From Ophioderma brevispina (lineage: Eukaryota; Echinodermata; Ophiuroidea; Amphilepidida; Ophiodermatidae): 64,000 nt of DNA. Made by a program: the position numbers and the translations under genes. Positions 11,166-22,868 of this stretch are shown piece after piece (position 1 is the first letter of the stretch; every line of letters starts with the position of its first letter). The notes under the pieces are model-generated. The model was not told where the DNA came from. It searched no databases and saw only the letters and a program-made list of their open reading frames with translations. The DNA lies in the NCBI GenBank assembly GCA_023653785.1, contig JAMKCH010012495.1:124001-188000 (forward strand), given 5' to 3'.

Positions 11166-13519
11166 ACAACGGAGATACAGATGCTTGCTGCTTTGCCGTA
11201 TTGTAGTTATCAACGGTTAACGAGATGATAGTCTGTATCAGTGTCACGTATCAGGTATCATTTGCTCTTCGGGGGCGACCGATATATAAATCCGACTATG
11301 TTATCAAGGTCTGTACATGACCCTCTGCTGCCCAAAGTGCTATTATTTTTTCCAAAATACACCGTTTATTTGTCTAAACAGTACAAAATTTACCTTTTCC
11401 CGACTGATTCAAAAAACCGACGTACGATGACGATAATCGGGTTTTTTTTTTCCAATGTAGGGATACGTACGTCTTTTTACCTGAATGGGTCCCCCCGGCA
11501 AAATAATAAACCATCAATGCCCGATGACGTCATCACATTTTATTTTTTCCAAAAAATGTGGCTGTTATTCCCATAATAAAATTCCTTTTAAGATTCAACA
11601 TCTGTATATTGGTTCTTTAATAATTATATTCAATTGTCCCCTCAGGAATGTGAAAAAGATGGTCCATAAGTCTACAACGAAAACATAGTCAGCCGGCTAA
11701 ATACCCTGACCGTGGACTGTATGAGCATATGATCCTCGTTTTAGTTTTAGCAGGCTCATAGCCCCTTGCGCGCGGCTGCGGTGGTTATGCTCGAGTATAA
11801 TATGCTCAAAGCTGTATCTACGAACAAGTAATAAACCTTTTAGTGAATTTTTTTCGAATTTTTTCAAAATGTTGCTTTCACCTTAACTATGTGCACAATT
11901 TGGACAAATATAGCTTATTTGTATTGTAGTTTCCATTCTAAAAACCCATCATTTATTAAATGGTATGATTACTATGATTATCAAGGCTCACCTTAAATGT
12001 TGCTGATTCGTCTTCAACAAAATCACTTTGTGCGCATTAATGACCAATTTTTCATGGTCTTGATCCCTTTTTCCACGGGTCCTACAATTTAATCTTCTTT
12101 AGTCAACATATATAGCGTGTTGGTCAACACTAAGTGGACACATTTCCGATGTTATTGACATTAACGGCCTATACGGATAACGAAATTGCCGCTATTTGCA
12201 GCACGGAGATTTGAGCTCAGCCCGTGGTCATTTCATTCAACTATTAGAGAGGAACATTTTTTATTTAGTTGTCTGTCTTTCTGTGGTAAATCATTGTGTT
12301 CCTATTCGCACTTTAAATAAAGCCCAGTAATGCCCCAACTAACCAGTTTTTGAACCATATTTGTATTCCTTTGCTGACCTAATAACTCTAAAAACGAGAA
12401 CACAGCTTAAGTAGGTATGAAAACACAAATACAAGAGTCAAGATTTAGGAATGAACTAAATAATGGTGGAAGATAAAAAAAAAAAAAAAACAACCTCTCA
12501 TTTTTCGATTCTAGTTTCAGAATATCATCCTTCATTTTTCGATTTCCGTAGTTTCAACATCATCCGTTCGTATTATTGGGAGGGATTTGTGTCAAAATAT
12601 GTTCCGCATATTTCCGCGTTTCATCAGTGACGTATCATTCCCCCCCCCCCCCGGACACTTGAGTTATCAACAATGTTTTGATACATTTTGGCATACAAAA
12701 CAAACCATGTTTTATTTCTTGCATTTACTCAGTGAAATTTAAGGCATGTGAAACGTTTTGGATGTTATGGGCAAACATTTGCGCAAACGGTCAATTACAA
12801 TAGCCGACACACACTATACTATGGCTAAATTTTGATGCTACTATTCATTCAAACAGGTGCACCGAACAAACTAAATATTTGTAATAAGATGTCTTTGGTG
12901 ATATACTTCCCTGTGAGGAAAAAAACAGCAGATAAATTGGTTCAATCATGCTCGGATCATTCTCTTTTTAAATACTAACTTATATGAACTAAAATCCCTG
13001 GGAGTCGCTCATACTCATATAACTATACTATATTTACCAAACCTATACGTACATTACCTTACTTATATAGAACACAAAATATATATATTCATCGGCCACA
13101 GAATACATGCATCGATCATTAACACAGAAGTAAAATATCAGAAATATGAAACGTGCAAATTAGTTTCTACCTGTTACTTTCACCGAGTTGTCTAGTGCTA
13201 ACATAGATATATCCCACTAATTCTGTTTTATTATAATAATGTTCACATAATGGTTATCAAGAAGAATGGAACACGAATACTTCTTGTTCTCATATCCCAT
13301 GAGCAATGTTGAGATCATTTTATCTCCAGATGCATGAAGTGGATTTGTCAAGGTTTATTCATTGTTTAGAGGCAACCGCATTAATGCTAATAAGGTGATA
13401 ATGTCACACGGTGCTGTTCAAAAAGTTTCTGCTGAATATCTGTCCTTGTCTCTTTCGCATATCTCATTACAAGCTTAACTCATTAACTTAATCTATTTTG
13501 TATTATTTTATCTTCATAT
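11166..13519. other. No gene recognised upstream of the GPCR exon
   Basis: AT-rich with a 14-base C run near 12641-12654 and an A run near 12476-12491. If the receptor gene is intact this is probably intron, since the exon at 13522 starts with a splice acceptor. Nothing encoding a GPCR N-terminus or TM1-TM2 is seen. Confidence 0.5.
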
Positions 13520-13521
13520 AG
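13520..13521 (+). other. Splice acceptor (AG) of the GPCR 3' exon
   Basis: A pyrimidine-rich run (TATTTTGTATTATTTTATCTTC) precedes ATATAG. Using this AG starts the exon at 13522 in a 1|2 split codon, which rebuilds the TM3 cysteine of class A GPCRs (TGT) when the preceding exon ends in T. Confidence 0.8.
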
Positions 13522-14495
13522 GTTACATAGTACCCTTCTTAGAGAATGTTACCACTCAGGCATCCATATTGACTCTAATGGCCATTGCAGTGGAACGGTA
13601 CTATGTCATCTGGAGACCCCTAGAAGTAAGTTACACCTGTACCACGGGTCGCACAGTAATGGTGTGTTTCATAGTGTGGCTCCTAGCCTCCATATGCAGT
13701 ATCCCACCAGTCCTTATGGTAGGTTATTCGCCTTGTGAATACCATGATGGCAGCGTAAAATTCACATGCGGAAGCTTCGTTTCTGGAGAATTGGGTAAAG
13801 CGTATGTCATTGGGAACACCATTGTGTTCTTCTTCCTTCCTTGCTTATTTCTCACCATTGTCTACTGCATGTTTGCGAATACATTACGAAAGCATGACGA
13901 TTACATGAATCTGATCAAAAACAAAGAAATGTCGGTGAAATCACATGGAGATAAACCGCTGGAGTTGTCATCGGTCAAAACCTACGGTTTCAGAAACAAA
14001 AAGTACGTCAGATGTACCACCAATTCTAATGATGATCAGCAAGCAGAGAGGAATAAGTTATGTTCACCTGATGCAAGCAAGAGATCTTCAGCAGGGAATC
14101 ACGGTGAGGCCTTCACAGCTGCAAGTCGCCAGACACATAGACGCGTCATTTACATGTTAGGCAGTGTTGTAGTTGTCTTCTTTATCTGCTGGTTACCAAT
14201 GCGTGTTATGACACTTTGGAGTATTTTTGTCTCAGAGGCAGGCTCCGCCCGACTTGATTTTCATACATTAATGATCATGATTATCTGTTTCAGAATCATG
14301 CTTTATGTAAATTCAGCCATAAATCCTCTATTGTATAATCTAATATCGACAAAATTCCGCGGAGCGTTTAAGGATGCATTGAGTTGCGATAGAAAGAAGT
14401 GGAAAAATCGCGGAAAGCGTTGTAGAGCATCAATGCGATCTTACACCAGTAATTCAAGCTTTCGTCACACTAAGTCTACTGAGTTTAGTGCTTGA
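13522..14495 (+). CDS. Peptide-type class A GPCR, 3' exon (TM3 to C-terminus)
   Basis: The exon encodes 323 residues and ends with TGA at 14493-14495. Visible in order: a TM3 remainder ending in ERY (the DRY-box variant), TM4 with its conserved Trp, a second extracellular loop with cysteines, TM5 with Pro in FFFLPCLF, a polar third intracellular loop of about 90 residues, TM6 with FFICWLP, TM7 with NSAINPLLYN (NPxxY), helix 8 (KFRGAFKDALSC, Cys a possible palmitoylation site) and a basic, Ser-rich tail. The ENVTTQASILT-ERYY and CEYHDGS blocks recall the ecdysis-triggering/TRH/ghrelin-receptor branch of neuropeptide receptors; this is inferred from memory and the ligand is unknown. The frame is fully open, arguing for selection. 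The first exon is not upstream in this window; the only compatible one lies downstream at 18783-19089. It should act at the plasma membrane through G proteins. Confidence 0.9.
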
Positions 14496-14765
14496 AGTCC
14501 AAGCTTATTGTTATTTTCCTACGATATAATATGTTACTATTTCTTCCACGAAACACTTTGGCTGAATACAAATTTACTCTATTCACATTTCCTCTGCATT
14601 GTTCTTAAAATATGTGTAATGCGGTGTTATAGTGGTATAAGAATCTTGTTTCAATTTGTTTTAAAAACAATAATTTGATGTGTAAACGTTTAGGGAATAG
14701 TACATTGTATATATTGTAGTTGAAGAAAAAAATAGTTCTTTTTTAAGACATACATATAATGCATA
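14496..14765 (+). other. Presumed 3' flank of the GPCR exon
   Basis: AT-rich, consistent with a 3' untranslated region. I did not find a convincing AATAAA; an AATACA variant occurs near 14565. The transcript end is undetermined. Confidence 0.4.
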
Positions 14766-14950
14766 CTTTAAAAAGGGAGTTTCCGTAACCTGGCCCATCT
14801 GACACCCTTTTTTTCTCTGACACACTTATGAATTCGGAAACCTTAACGGAATTAACCGTGGCTTTATTCTGTGAAGGGTTTCCGAATTCATAACTGTGTC
14901 AGGAAAAAAGGTGTCACATGGGTCAGGTTACGAAAACTCCCCTTTAAGAA
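14766..14950. mobile_element. Foldback MITE-like element
   Basis: Two arms of about 70 bp are near-perfect inverted copies: GGGAGTTTCCGTAACCTG on the left against the complement of CAGGTTACGAAAACTCCC on the right, continuing through TGACACC, TGTGTCAG-type and GAATTCGGAAACC blocks. The loop is about 40 bp. TTAA occurs at both edges (14768-14771 and 14946-14949), suggesting the TTAA target class. It lies just behind the GPCR stop codon and could end up in the 3' UTR as a strong hairpin. Confidence 0.75.
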
Positions 14951-15235
14951 AGTGTATTTTGCTTGAAGTGTAGTACATTCCTCTTGGCAAATTCCGACTC
15001 CATACAGCGATCTCCTGTGTAATATGTGATGTATAATTGATTTTATGACTCCCTCTTTAACAATTCCCTGTCTTATGAATTCTCAAAAGATGCGTTTGTT
15101 TTTAATTTTGTTGCTATTTATTTTTGTATAAAGTACATAGATTGTGGGTTTCAATAATGACATTTTGCTGTAATGCAAATCTAACCCATCTATAAGATCC
15201 ATATACGTATAGTGGTTGACGAAACAAGAGAAAAA

Positions 15236-15266
15236 ACACACACACACACACACTCTCTCTCTCTCT
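15236..15266. repeat. (CA)n(CT)n microsatellite
   Basis: A compound dinucleotide run, CACACA followed by CTCTCT. Confidence 0.9.
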
Positions 15267-16040
15267 GCTACTTTGACTTTGTTTTACTTGATTTAGAACA
15301 GAGTGGGTGTCATGCATGTCATGCATATGTGAACTGCAATGAATTTATCAGTACCAGATGTAATGCAATCCGATCCTCACACTTCATGTTATCAATACTT
15401 GAAATTTAAATACATGCAAGTATAATATGATAAACAGCTATAGACCCTGTTACATCAATGTTTGTAAACACGCTATAATCCAACCAAAAGCGGGTGATCC
15501 GATCGACAACCGCGTCACCCACTTTACTCCATTAAAAATTGAGATTTGGATATTTGAAGAAAGTACATATTTTTTCTTAGGCCCAGGAAAGGTTTCTTTA
15601 AGATATTGTGAATGAGAACGTCTTCAAACATGTCCAAAGGGCTGGGCCGCTGTAACGCAACATTTATAATCAGATTATTGGATGATATGATCCCATGTGA
15701 TAAAGAAAACATCATCATCATCATCATTATTTACTTTACGCGTGGGTTGTTGCGAAGCTTGATGTTCACAGGTGTTCTGACACTCCTAGGCCGTCCGCTT
15801 CGTCATTTGTTGACATTTTCCAAAGTTCCCTCTGCCTCAAACAATTTTTTTCATGTTACAGATAGCAGGCTTGGTTGGTACTCTCACTCCAGGGAACCTG
15901 TTTGGCCATTGCCGTTGCACAGCTACATAGCTACTAGTTTGGTAGTAAATCTTAACCGCGAAGGCTCGTTGTGGTGGCGTAAATTGAGGTGCCATTACTA
16001 TGAGAATGTTTAAAGTTCTCGTTCAAGAAAGATATCAGGC

Positions 16041-16162
16041 TTTAAGCACAACTGGATGCTACAGTATGATTTTAGATTTGAAAAGCCCACCCTGACACAA
16101 GACAGAAACTGGTATTTAGCACAACTGCATGCTATGATTTCAGATTTTTTTAAAAGCCCGGT
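16041..16162. repeat. Short tandem repeat, unit about 72 bp
   Basis: TTTA-GCACAACTG-ATGCTA, then a TATGATTT-AGATTT block and AAAAGCCC, occurs at about 16041-16090 and again at about 16113-16162. Confidence 0.6.
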
Positions 16163-16379
16163 TGAAAAACAATTGATGTGTACTTATCATTCCACCATGA
16201 AATGTCCATGGACAAGTCTGTTTTGCTGACTCATTGTTCGTTGGACCATATCTTGAAAACCACTCAACCAAAAATGAATACTTTTTTTCAGGCAAGATGC
16301 TCAATTAACCATTCTTTATGATAAAATAAAATGCACAGATATCAAATTACAGAAAGTGGAAAAATATCACTTTCATTTT

Positions 16380-16410
16380 GGGTAAAGTTTTTATTGGGTC
16401 ACCCTGTATT
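16380..16410. mobile_element. Solo Tc1/mariner-like terminus (weak)
   Basis: ATTGGGTCACCCTGTA, read in reverse complement, gives TA-CAGGGTGACCCAAT, a shape typical of mariner-type ends next to a TA target. No partner end was found within 2 kb, so this is a fragment at best. Confidence 0.35.
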
Positions 16411-17083
16411 TTCAGAGTTCACTTGCTGCAGGAAATCCAAAACCCATTTTGTCAAAGCCCATACTTTTTAAAAGAAATCAAAAAGGCGATTTAAATTGTT
16501 TGCAAGTAACTCTACAACAATCCGTTTTAAAGGTTGTATGAGGTACAGATACTTTCACATTTCATGGTACAAAACTAGATCCATTTAACATTTTTTAAAG
16601 AAAGAGAAACCCGTATTGAATTGGAAACGGTTGTATTGTAAGGTTATCTGCAGGTTATAAAGATGAGAACGCAAGATTTTTAAATAGGTACATTTATGAC
16701 GTCATGAAATAGTCGAAAATGACGAGTTTAATATATTTTAACATTGTAATATCATTTGTTGATATGATGCAACACTTGCATATGGGAGACACAATGGTAG
16801 CTTTAAAATAATGACATTGCCTTGGTTTCAATTTGACTTAAAGAGAGTATTGGTTCCCAAAATCATGCCTATTCTCTAACAAAAACATGGTGAAATGCAC
16901 TTGTTTGTTTGTTTGTTTTTGTCGTTGGTTTTCTTGAACGTATAACCCTTACCAAAATTCCGGTATTGTTTTTGGACTTTTCCTTATACGTCATTCGACC
17001 TTTTAATAGTTATCTTTATCAATGTTTATAGGTCCTACAATTTCAATACCCCTTATTATAACAGCTATGTTGCTGTACCTATT

Positions 17084-17440
17084 TTAATCCTCGTCTACTA
17101 AAGGTTGGGTGGTCGACACTGCTAAACCCTTTTGGTGCCAAATTATTTAATTATATAAATTGAGATTTTACGCTTCTTTTCATGCAAAAACAAAAATCAA
17201 CCGGGGTATAGGTAATATACAGTGTGATTCCAAAGTTCTGGATGGAGTTCGCAACCACCCCTTTCAGTAGAGAGTTACTAACATACCTAGTGCGATACAG
17301 GAATATCACAGACACTTAATTTTGGTGCCAATGGATAGCTATGCTCATTTTCTTTCCATTGATACCAACATAACTAGAACTAAGTCATGACGTCATAAAT
17401 TTCGCATCAGCAAATCTGTCAATTTCCATTCATTTCCGTT
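17084..17440 (-). mobile_element. Foldback element family A, reversed, truncated
   Basis: TTAA (17084-17087) is followed by CCTCGTCTAC. Next come GTGCCAAATTATT, CCGGGGTATAGGTAA, CCAATGGATAGCTATG and the TGACGTCA block, in the reverse order and orientation of the copy at 23430-24211. Similarity fades after CAATTTCCAT near 17435, so about half the element is missing. Confidence 0.75.
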
Positions 17441-17621
17441 TTATGTCGATAGCAAGTGTGAAAAGGGGAGAAAATTATAAGATATGACCCAAACTGGATC
17501 GAGATATTACAAAAATGCAAACGAAGAATCATTCACACAACTAAGAAGAAAGGTGATCTGGCGCCCCCACGCTGACTCTAACAACCTATGTTGCTAACAC
17601 ATACGACTATTGTTATACATG

Positions 17622-17740
17622 TATGTGTGTGTGTGTGTGTGCGGGTAATGACTTTGCATTTACTAGCATAGTGAAGGTCGTAACTCGGACGTGGATGGAA
17701 CATCGCCATTACCATAACATTCACCATCACCATCACCATC
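17622..17740. repeat. (TG)n and (CAC/CAT)n microsatellites
   Basis: A TG run at about 17622-17642 and a short CACCAT run at about 17720-17740. In one + frame the latter reads as a histidine run inside a non-credible short frame. Confidence 0.8.
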
Positions 17741-17869
17741 AAACACAAATGCTCACGATAAATATACTTAGCAATTTGTACACCAAGAACGGATACAAAT
17801 TACGACAGTGTACGATTCAGTGTACGTCAAATTTGTTAAAGAACACACTCAATCTCTTTGCTGCTTAAA

Positions 17870-18782
17870 TCGTGATGATTTTAAAATGTTGGCAAATTAA
17901 TACGTACGCGTTAAATTGATCAGAAACTGAAGCCCTGTTGTAACTCGATTGTTATGATTAATATTGTGTATACTACACAAAATTGTGATATGATAAATCT
18001 GTTGTCTTAATGAGGCGATCAAAGCAGCTGACATCCCATCTGAGTTAAGAGCAAAACATTATTCTCAGTGATCATGTAATGATGTAGGCACACATGTGAT
18101 AGCTAAGGCCAGTTCATTATCGAGTTGTCTTTTTGACAAATCTATCTTCACGAAGAAGAGCTTACAAAAGTAATAAGGTAATTTTACTTAAAAGAAGAGG
18201 AGCATGCGCGCGCATATATGTGTCATACTAAACGAACATATCAACTGAAAACGAGTGTGATATTCGCCAGAGGCGGAGCGATTGTAACGTCAAACTTCTA
18301 CGCCACCAAGAAACTATGTCGATTCTATATATGCTATGTGGCGTTCGTGAATTGCTGAATAAAGTAGCTACTGTCGGTATGGATGCATTCGTCTTGTTCT
18401 TAGTGTTGCAATCTGAACGAAAGTTGACGTTTACACGGTGATTCATAATAGAAGGGTCTTTAAGAACTCTGTTGCTTTGGAATAATTCAAATATGCGACA
18501 GGAATTGCTACTTCATGATTGCTATTTGTAATTCCAACAACTAGAATGAGTTATGGAGTGGTTGACATAAATATTGTTATATCTTGCATCAGGAAAATAT
18601 ACTAGTATACCGAGGACCACAGAAGGTTCATAAATAACAATATGCTTACAATTTGATTGACAAAATCATTGTTATTTTTTCTTGCCTTCATTGTTGTGAT
18701 AATGGAATGTTTACATACTGTTTTGCACGTGTAGCACGTCCTCAATAAGATTGTTGTATTGAAGAACACCTCATTTTACATC
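17870..18782. other. Upstream flank of the GPCR 5' exon
   Basis: Sequence before the start codon at 18783. No clear TATA box or upstream exon was identified. It would contain the 5' UTR or promoter if the ATG exon is the first exon. Confidence 0.4.
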
Positions 18783-19089
18783 ATGGAGAATTATTACGGA
18801 GAAAACTTTAGTGACTATGACATATTAATATGTCCTAATTACACTCAAAATTTACCAGACTCAATCCTGGTAATAGCAAGTGTAGCTTATGCTGTGCTGT
18901 TTTTCTTCGGAGTTTGTGGTAATGCACTCGTCGCTTTCGTTATCTGGAGGAATGTGGATATGAGGAGTTCGACCAATTACTTTCTGGTAAATCTCTGTAT
19001 CGCGGATTTATTGGTGCTAATGGTGTGTATGCCGTCTGGGCTCTTGGAAACCTTTGTACCTTCACAATGGCTGCTTGGAAGAGCTATGT
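18783..19089 (+). CDS. Peptide-type class A GPCR, 5' exon (N-terminus, TM1, TM2)
   Basis: ATG at 18783 opens 102 codons plus one base. A short extracellular N-terminus carries two N-glycosylation sequons (NFS, NYT). TM1 follows with GVCGNALV (conserved Asn), then an intracellular turn (DMRSSTNYF), TM2 with NLCIADLL (conserved Asp), and the first extracellular loop with a Trp before GRAM. The exon ends in a phase-1 codon T| at a canonical GTAAGT donor. The TG(T/C) cysteine finished by the next exon would be the disulphide Cys of TM3. An in-frame upstream extension lacks an ATG, so 18783 is the likely start. The protein belongs to the same receptor class as 13522-14495, and the phases match exactly. 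No downstream exon carrying TM3-TM7 is visible up to 64000, which is odd; see findings. Confidence 0.88.
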
Positions 19090-19095
19090 GTAAGT
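19090..19095 (+). other. Splice donor GTAAGT of the GPCR 5' exon
   Basis: A perfect GTAAGT follows the phase-1 base of the TM3 cysteine codon. Reading through it adds only about 17 residues before a stop. Confidence 0.85.
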
Positions 19096-19394
19096 ATATA
19101 CACTATTTTTTGTACTTTACAATGAGTCATGTTCCGTACTAAAATATTTTCTGAAATGCAAATGGTATTACCGATATTGCTCGACGACCTTAGTATTTCG
19201 ATTTGAAGGGTTATGAACTACTTTGGGATTACAATGCTTTACGTTTTTCTCCTCATGGGTCTCCAAAATGTTAAATCGGCTTAAATTTGCCTGTTGAATC
19301 ATCTCGTAACATTTGCTGGTGTCAATTTGACATATTTTCACTTGTAATTTATTAAATAAAATAAAAGTGAATGTAATCGGGGCTTGAATATTAA

Positions 19395-19721
19395 AGGTGC
19401 TTCTTCCGATCGTCTTCGATTTACCCGGAAATAGTATAAATTTTGATATCAGATGAAAGGCCGTATTTTTCTCATCGTTGGCCTGAAATTTCAGCTTTCA
19501 AATTCATTTCTTTCTCAAGATACAGATAAAAAAAACCTCCCGTTTTAATGGTTAGCCATCAATATTAGCACAGTAGTGAATAGGGCTTTGCACTATGCAT
19601 TATCGCGTCTAGCATAAAAATCGCAAATTTGTTTTCAACGGTACTTGATAGTCAGTGTGTACAAGGGTCAGCCTCTCCTGTACAGTAGATACACGATAGA
19701 CAAAAATCGGAACAGGCACCT
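19395..19721. mobile_element. Short TTAA foldback element (AAAGGTGC ends)
   Basis: 327 bp between TTAA at 19391-19394 and TTAA at 19722-19725. The left end reads AAAGGTGCTTCTTCCGAT; the right end reads AAAGGTGCCTGTTCCGAT on the other strand. No coding is visible. It lies about 300 bp inside the intron that follows the GPCR 5' exon. Confidence 0.85.
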
Positions 19722-19725
19722 TTAA

Positions 19726-20558
19726 GCACTAGTAAGTACCCTGTTGAAATTATAACTATCGGCTGAGATGAAGCTATGAAGCTACAAAACTGCCTATAAC
19801 GGAATAAGATAACAATAAATCAATTGGAATCTCTATTGAAACCTCATTTAGCCAGAAAAGTAAACATTCTTCTCTCCGAGAGTCATTTCAAACATTTTTT
19901 TTCATTTACATAGCTATCGTTTTTCCACCTAGGGAGTGATAGTTTATAGTCTTTTTGAAGCAGTACATAATCCCTTAAGTAAGGTCATATGTACGCCCGT
20001 TGGTGGTATAAAGACGGGAACCCTTTTTATAGGAAAACCACTTTGCCGTGAGATTTGTTTTGCACCAAAATTGCTCCATCAACTGCGAGACACCCTACGT
20101 AAAACCAAATATTATTATACGATGTTGGATTTAGAAGTATATCATTTATTTTCAAAGTTGTAAAAGTGCAACAAGATTTGGCATAAATTTCTTTTCGTGA
20201 TTTTTCAACAGCAACAAATGTATTTACAAATTATTCAATTGTTATCAAATAAAATAGATTCGGTTAGTCCATGATACGTAGGTCAAAAGAAGCACAACTG
20301 AAGTTAGACAATTACACAAGATAAAGAAGATTCTTAACCCACTACTCTTTAAATGCTTGTGTCATAATTAAAGTATGAAGAATGAAAACAATCATATAAG
20401 TTATGTGTAATGGTTAAGGCTTTAGCTCGACTTAAAATGAACTGCTAATACGTCGCTGAAAGTACATCTTATTCTACACTCTTCAATTCGACTTCTGTAA
20501 GTAGGTCTACCCGTAATCTCGTCAAAACCCCAGACATATACAGGACATTATGTTGTAC
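19726..20558. other. No gene recognised
   Basis: Probable intron of the GPCR whose first exon ends at 19089. The short open frame at 19936-20163 has no recognisable similarity to receptor sequence. Confidence 0.5.
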
Positions 20559-21266
20559 ACCCTCGTTTATCTGAGCCTTTTTTGTAACAAAACTTTCGAA
20601 AGGGGTGGTTAGCCAACCCCCTGTGATTTTCGTTACTGAACATCCGAAGCTCAGAGTAGCTAGAGTGTCTTCTGCTTATTGGTATCAAAAAAGTACCAAC
20701 ATCCCATTATGGTGTCAATATGACGTCATAAGTCGAGGAAAGTATGAAAAATGGATATAGGTTGGAAAATTGATATTTTGCCATTTTATTAACTCAAACA
20801 CATTATTATAGCAATAAATTGCTCTGAATAGATAACGCTAGTCAATTCCCATCAAGCAGAGCCAAAAACCATGTGACAATCGATTGTTCCTAACTTTGTA
20901 GTGGAAAAAAATGAATTTTCCTCTATTCTACACGGTGTACTATGGAAATTGACAGTTTTGCTGACATTCGAAATTTATGATGCCATTCTGACGTAATTCT
21001 AGGCATGTTGGTACTCATTTAGGTACTAATGGAAAGAGGATGACAATAGCTACCTATTGGTACCAAAATTGGGGGGTGGCAACTTTGTAATCACCCTGTA
21101 TCTTACCTATACCCCGGTGGATGTGTGTTTTTGTGTTAAAAAGAGTGGAAAATGTCAATTGACAATTGCATACAATAATTTGGCATCATTAAAAAGGGGA
21201 GTTTTAGCAGAGCGGGGAAAAACCTGAAGGGGGTGGCGGTTACCACCCCCTTCGGTAGACGAGGGA
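20559..21266 (+). mobile_element. Foldback element family A, near full length, eroded ends
   Basis: It starts CCCTCGTTTATCTGAGCC and ends GGTAGACGAGGG. Internal landmarks are GGGGTGGTTAGCC, TTGGTATCAA-AAAGTACCAACAT, TGACGTCA at 20721-20728, GGCATGTTGGTACTCATTT, ACCCTGTATCTTACCTATACCCCGG and AATTTGGCA. The two halves are partly inverted copies of each other. TTAA targets have decayed (GTAC on the left, ATAA on the right), so this is an older copy. Confidence 0.8.
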
Positions 21267-21899
21267 TAACTTATAATTATAAACAAATCGAACGAAATCG
21301 TACACATTTGTACGCAATGGAACAAGGTAATTTTGCAAATATCTTGTGAATCTTCAAATGGGAGTCTACGCAACAAACGAAAAAAGTGCAAAAAAAAGTT
21401 CTAGCTTCTATGAAGTAAAATGATCATCAATCGGGTTTAAGTACTGATAACACTTGGATACTACGTTCATATTTGATTGTTTACGAACGTTAAAAGGTCG
21501 GCTTTATTAACCAGAACATAATTTTATAACGTATTTCAAGTTGAAACTTAATGCGTTTACTGAATAAAAAATGTTGTTAATTGCTCGATGTCTAATGATA
21601 ATAATCTGCTTTTCATGGAATAAAATAATCAGATCCTGTAATAAAGCACGTGTGAGGTAATTTGCTGATTTTTTTGGAGTAAGGCTATAAATAGATTGTT
21701 ATTGCCAATGCTTAACTATTTAGTACTATCAATTCTCATATGTATTTATAATGTTATGATCTATACATGCATAAAGTTACAATCTTGAAAGTGACCTAAT
21801 TAGTGAGATATTAATTAAGAATTATGATCAATAAGCTCAAAACTGCATATCGCGATTTCACATACTGTCGCATGTTTCATTTACACGTAATTTCAATAG

Positions 21900-22085
21900 A
21901 CGTATAATTAACGCTGTTCGTAAAACAAGCTGTTTACGCTTTTCACATACAGATCTATGTGCGTCGTATCTGCCTCGTGCATGAAGACAACGTGTTTCAC
22001 ATAGAGATCTATCTGAACGCATGAAATAAGCGTCTTATGTGAAAATACGACTTTTTTGCGTTTCACATACAGACTTATGACTTTG
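21900..22085. repeat. Cluster of TTTCACATA-AGA motifs
   Basis: TTTCACATA(C/G)AGA-CTTATG/ATCTAT recurs three times and a complement (CTTATGTGAAAA) once. This is a weak short-repeat cluster of unknown meaning. Confidence 0.4.
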
Positions 22086-22321
22086 TAGCTTTATATCAGG
22101 ACTTGCACTTTCAAAACTCAGCCTAAGGTTAAAACTTAAACTTCAGAATGTTTTCTTCATAATTATGCAAATCAAAAAGTAAATTGTAATGTTTATTCCA
22201 TAGTACAAACATGAATCTCCCGGTAAAAATTTCAATGGCGATTTTCACGAAAACGGCATTTCGTCAGATAAGACAGTATGTGATGTGGACGACGATTTAC
22301 ACAAGTTATGCCTGAATCACA

Positions 22322-22480
22322 CGCTCGTACTTGAGCCAATTTCTTTTGTAACAGCACATTCGAAGGGGATGATCACCACCTCTTAGAATTTCTTTTCTAA
22401 ACGTGCAGTCTCTAGATAGCTTAGAGTGTCTTCTTTCTAGTGATCAGAATACATACAAACATTCCTATAAGGACGTTAAG
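22322..22480 (+). mobile_element. Family A fragment, left end only
   Basis: GCTCGTACTTGAGCCA, then TTTTGTAACA, GAAGGGGATGATCACCACC and ATAGCTTAGAGTGTCTTCTTTC follow the order of the family A left arm, with many substitutions. The rest of the element is missing. Confidence 0.6.
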
Positions 22481-22524
22481 GCAAGCACAGAGGGTGTTTT
22501 GAACGAACCCCATAATGCATTGCA

Positions 22525-22815
22525 ATGTACCTACAATCCTCGAAAAAAATGTTGGAACACTTTGACCGATTTAGGGAAAAGGTGACCCCCTCTCCCCCAA
22601 TTCAATGTTGATCCGAGTCATTGTTGTCAACAGCTTCGCCAGGCCCCCCAACATTGATTGATGGGGAGTGGGGAAGAATTTGGTAAAAGGGAAGACCTCT
22701 GCTTTCTAAAGAACAATGACTTACCCAAATTCGATCTCATTTGTGAACATGGCAATGGTTCCAATATATTGCATCAAGTGTTCCAAGTATTTTTTCGATG
22801 ATTGTAGATAGTGTA
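22525..22815. mobile_element. Foldback element of about 290 bp
   Basis: The left arm (CTACAATCCTCGAAAAAAATG, TTGGAACACTTTG, then CCCCCAATTCAATGTTG) is the inverse of the right arm (CAACATTGATTGATGGGG, then GTGTTCCAAGTATTTTTTCGATGATTGTAG). It is imperfect, without clear target duplication, and lies directly after a family A fragment. Confidence 0.6.
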
Positions 22816-22868
22816 CTGTACTAAACGCATGTCAGTAGTTAGGGATAAAAAAGTGTTCAATAAATTAA

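Noticed and set aside
15612..16013. Plus-strand open frame of 133 codons with an isoleucine run
   Set aside because: The run comes from an (ATC)n microsatellite and no domain is recognisable.
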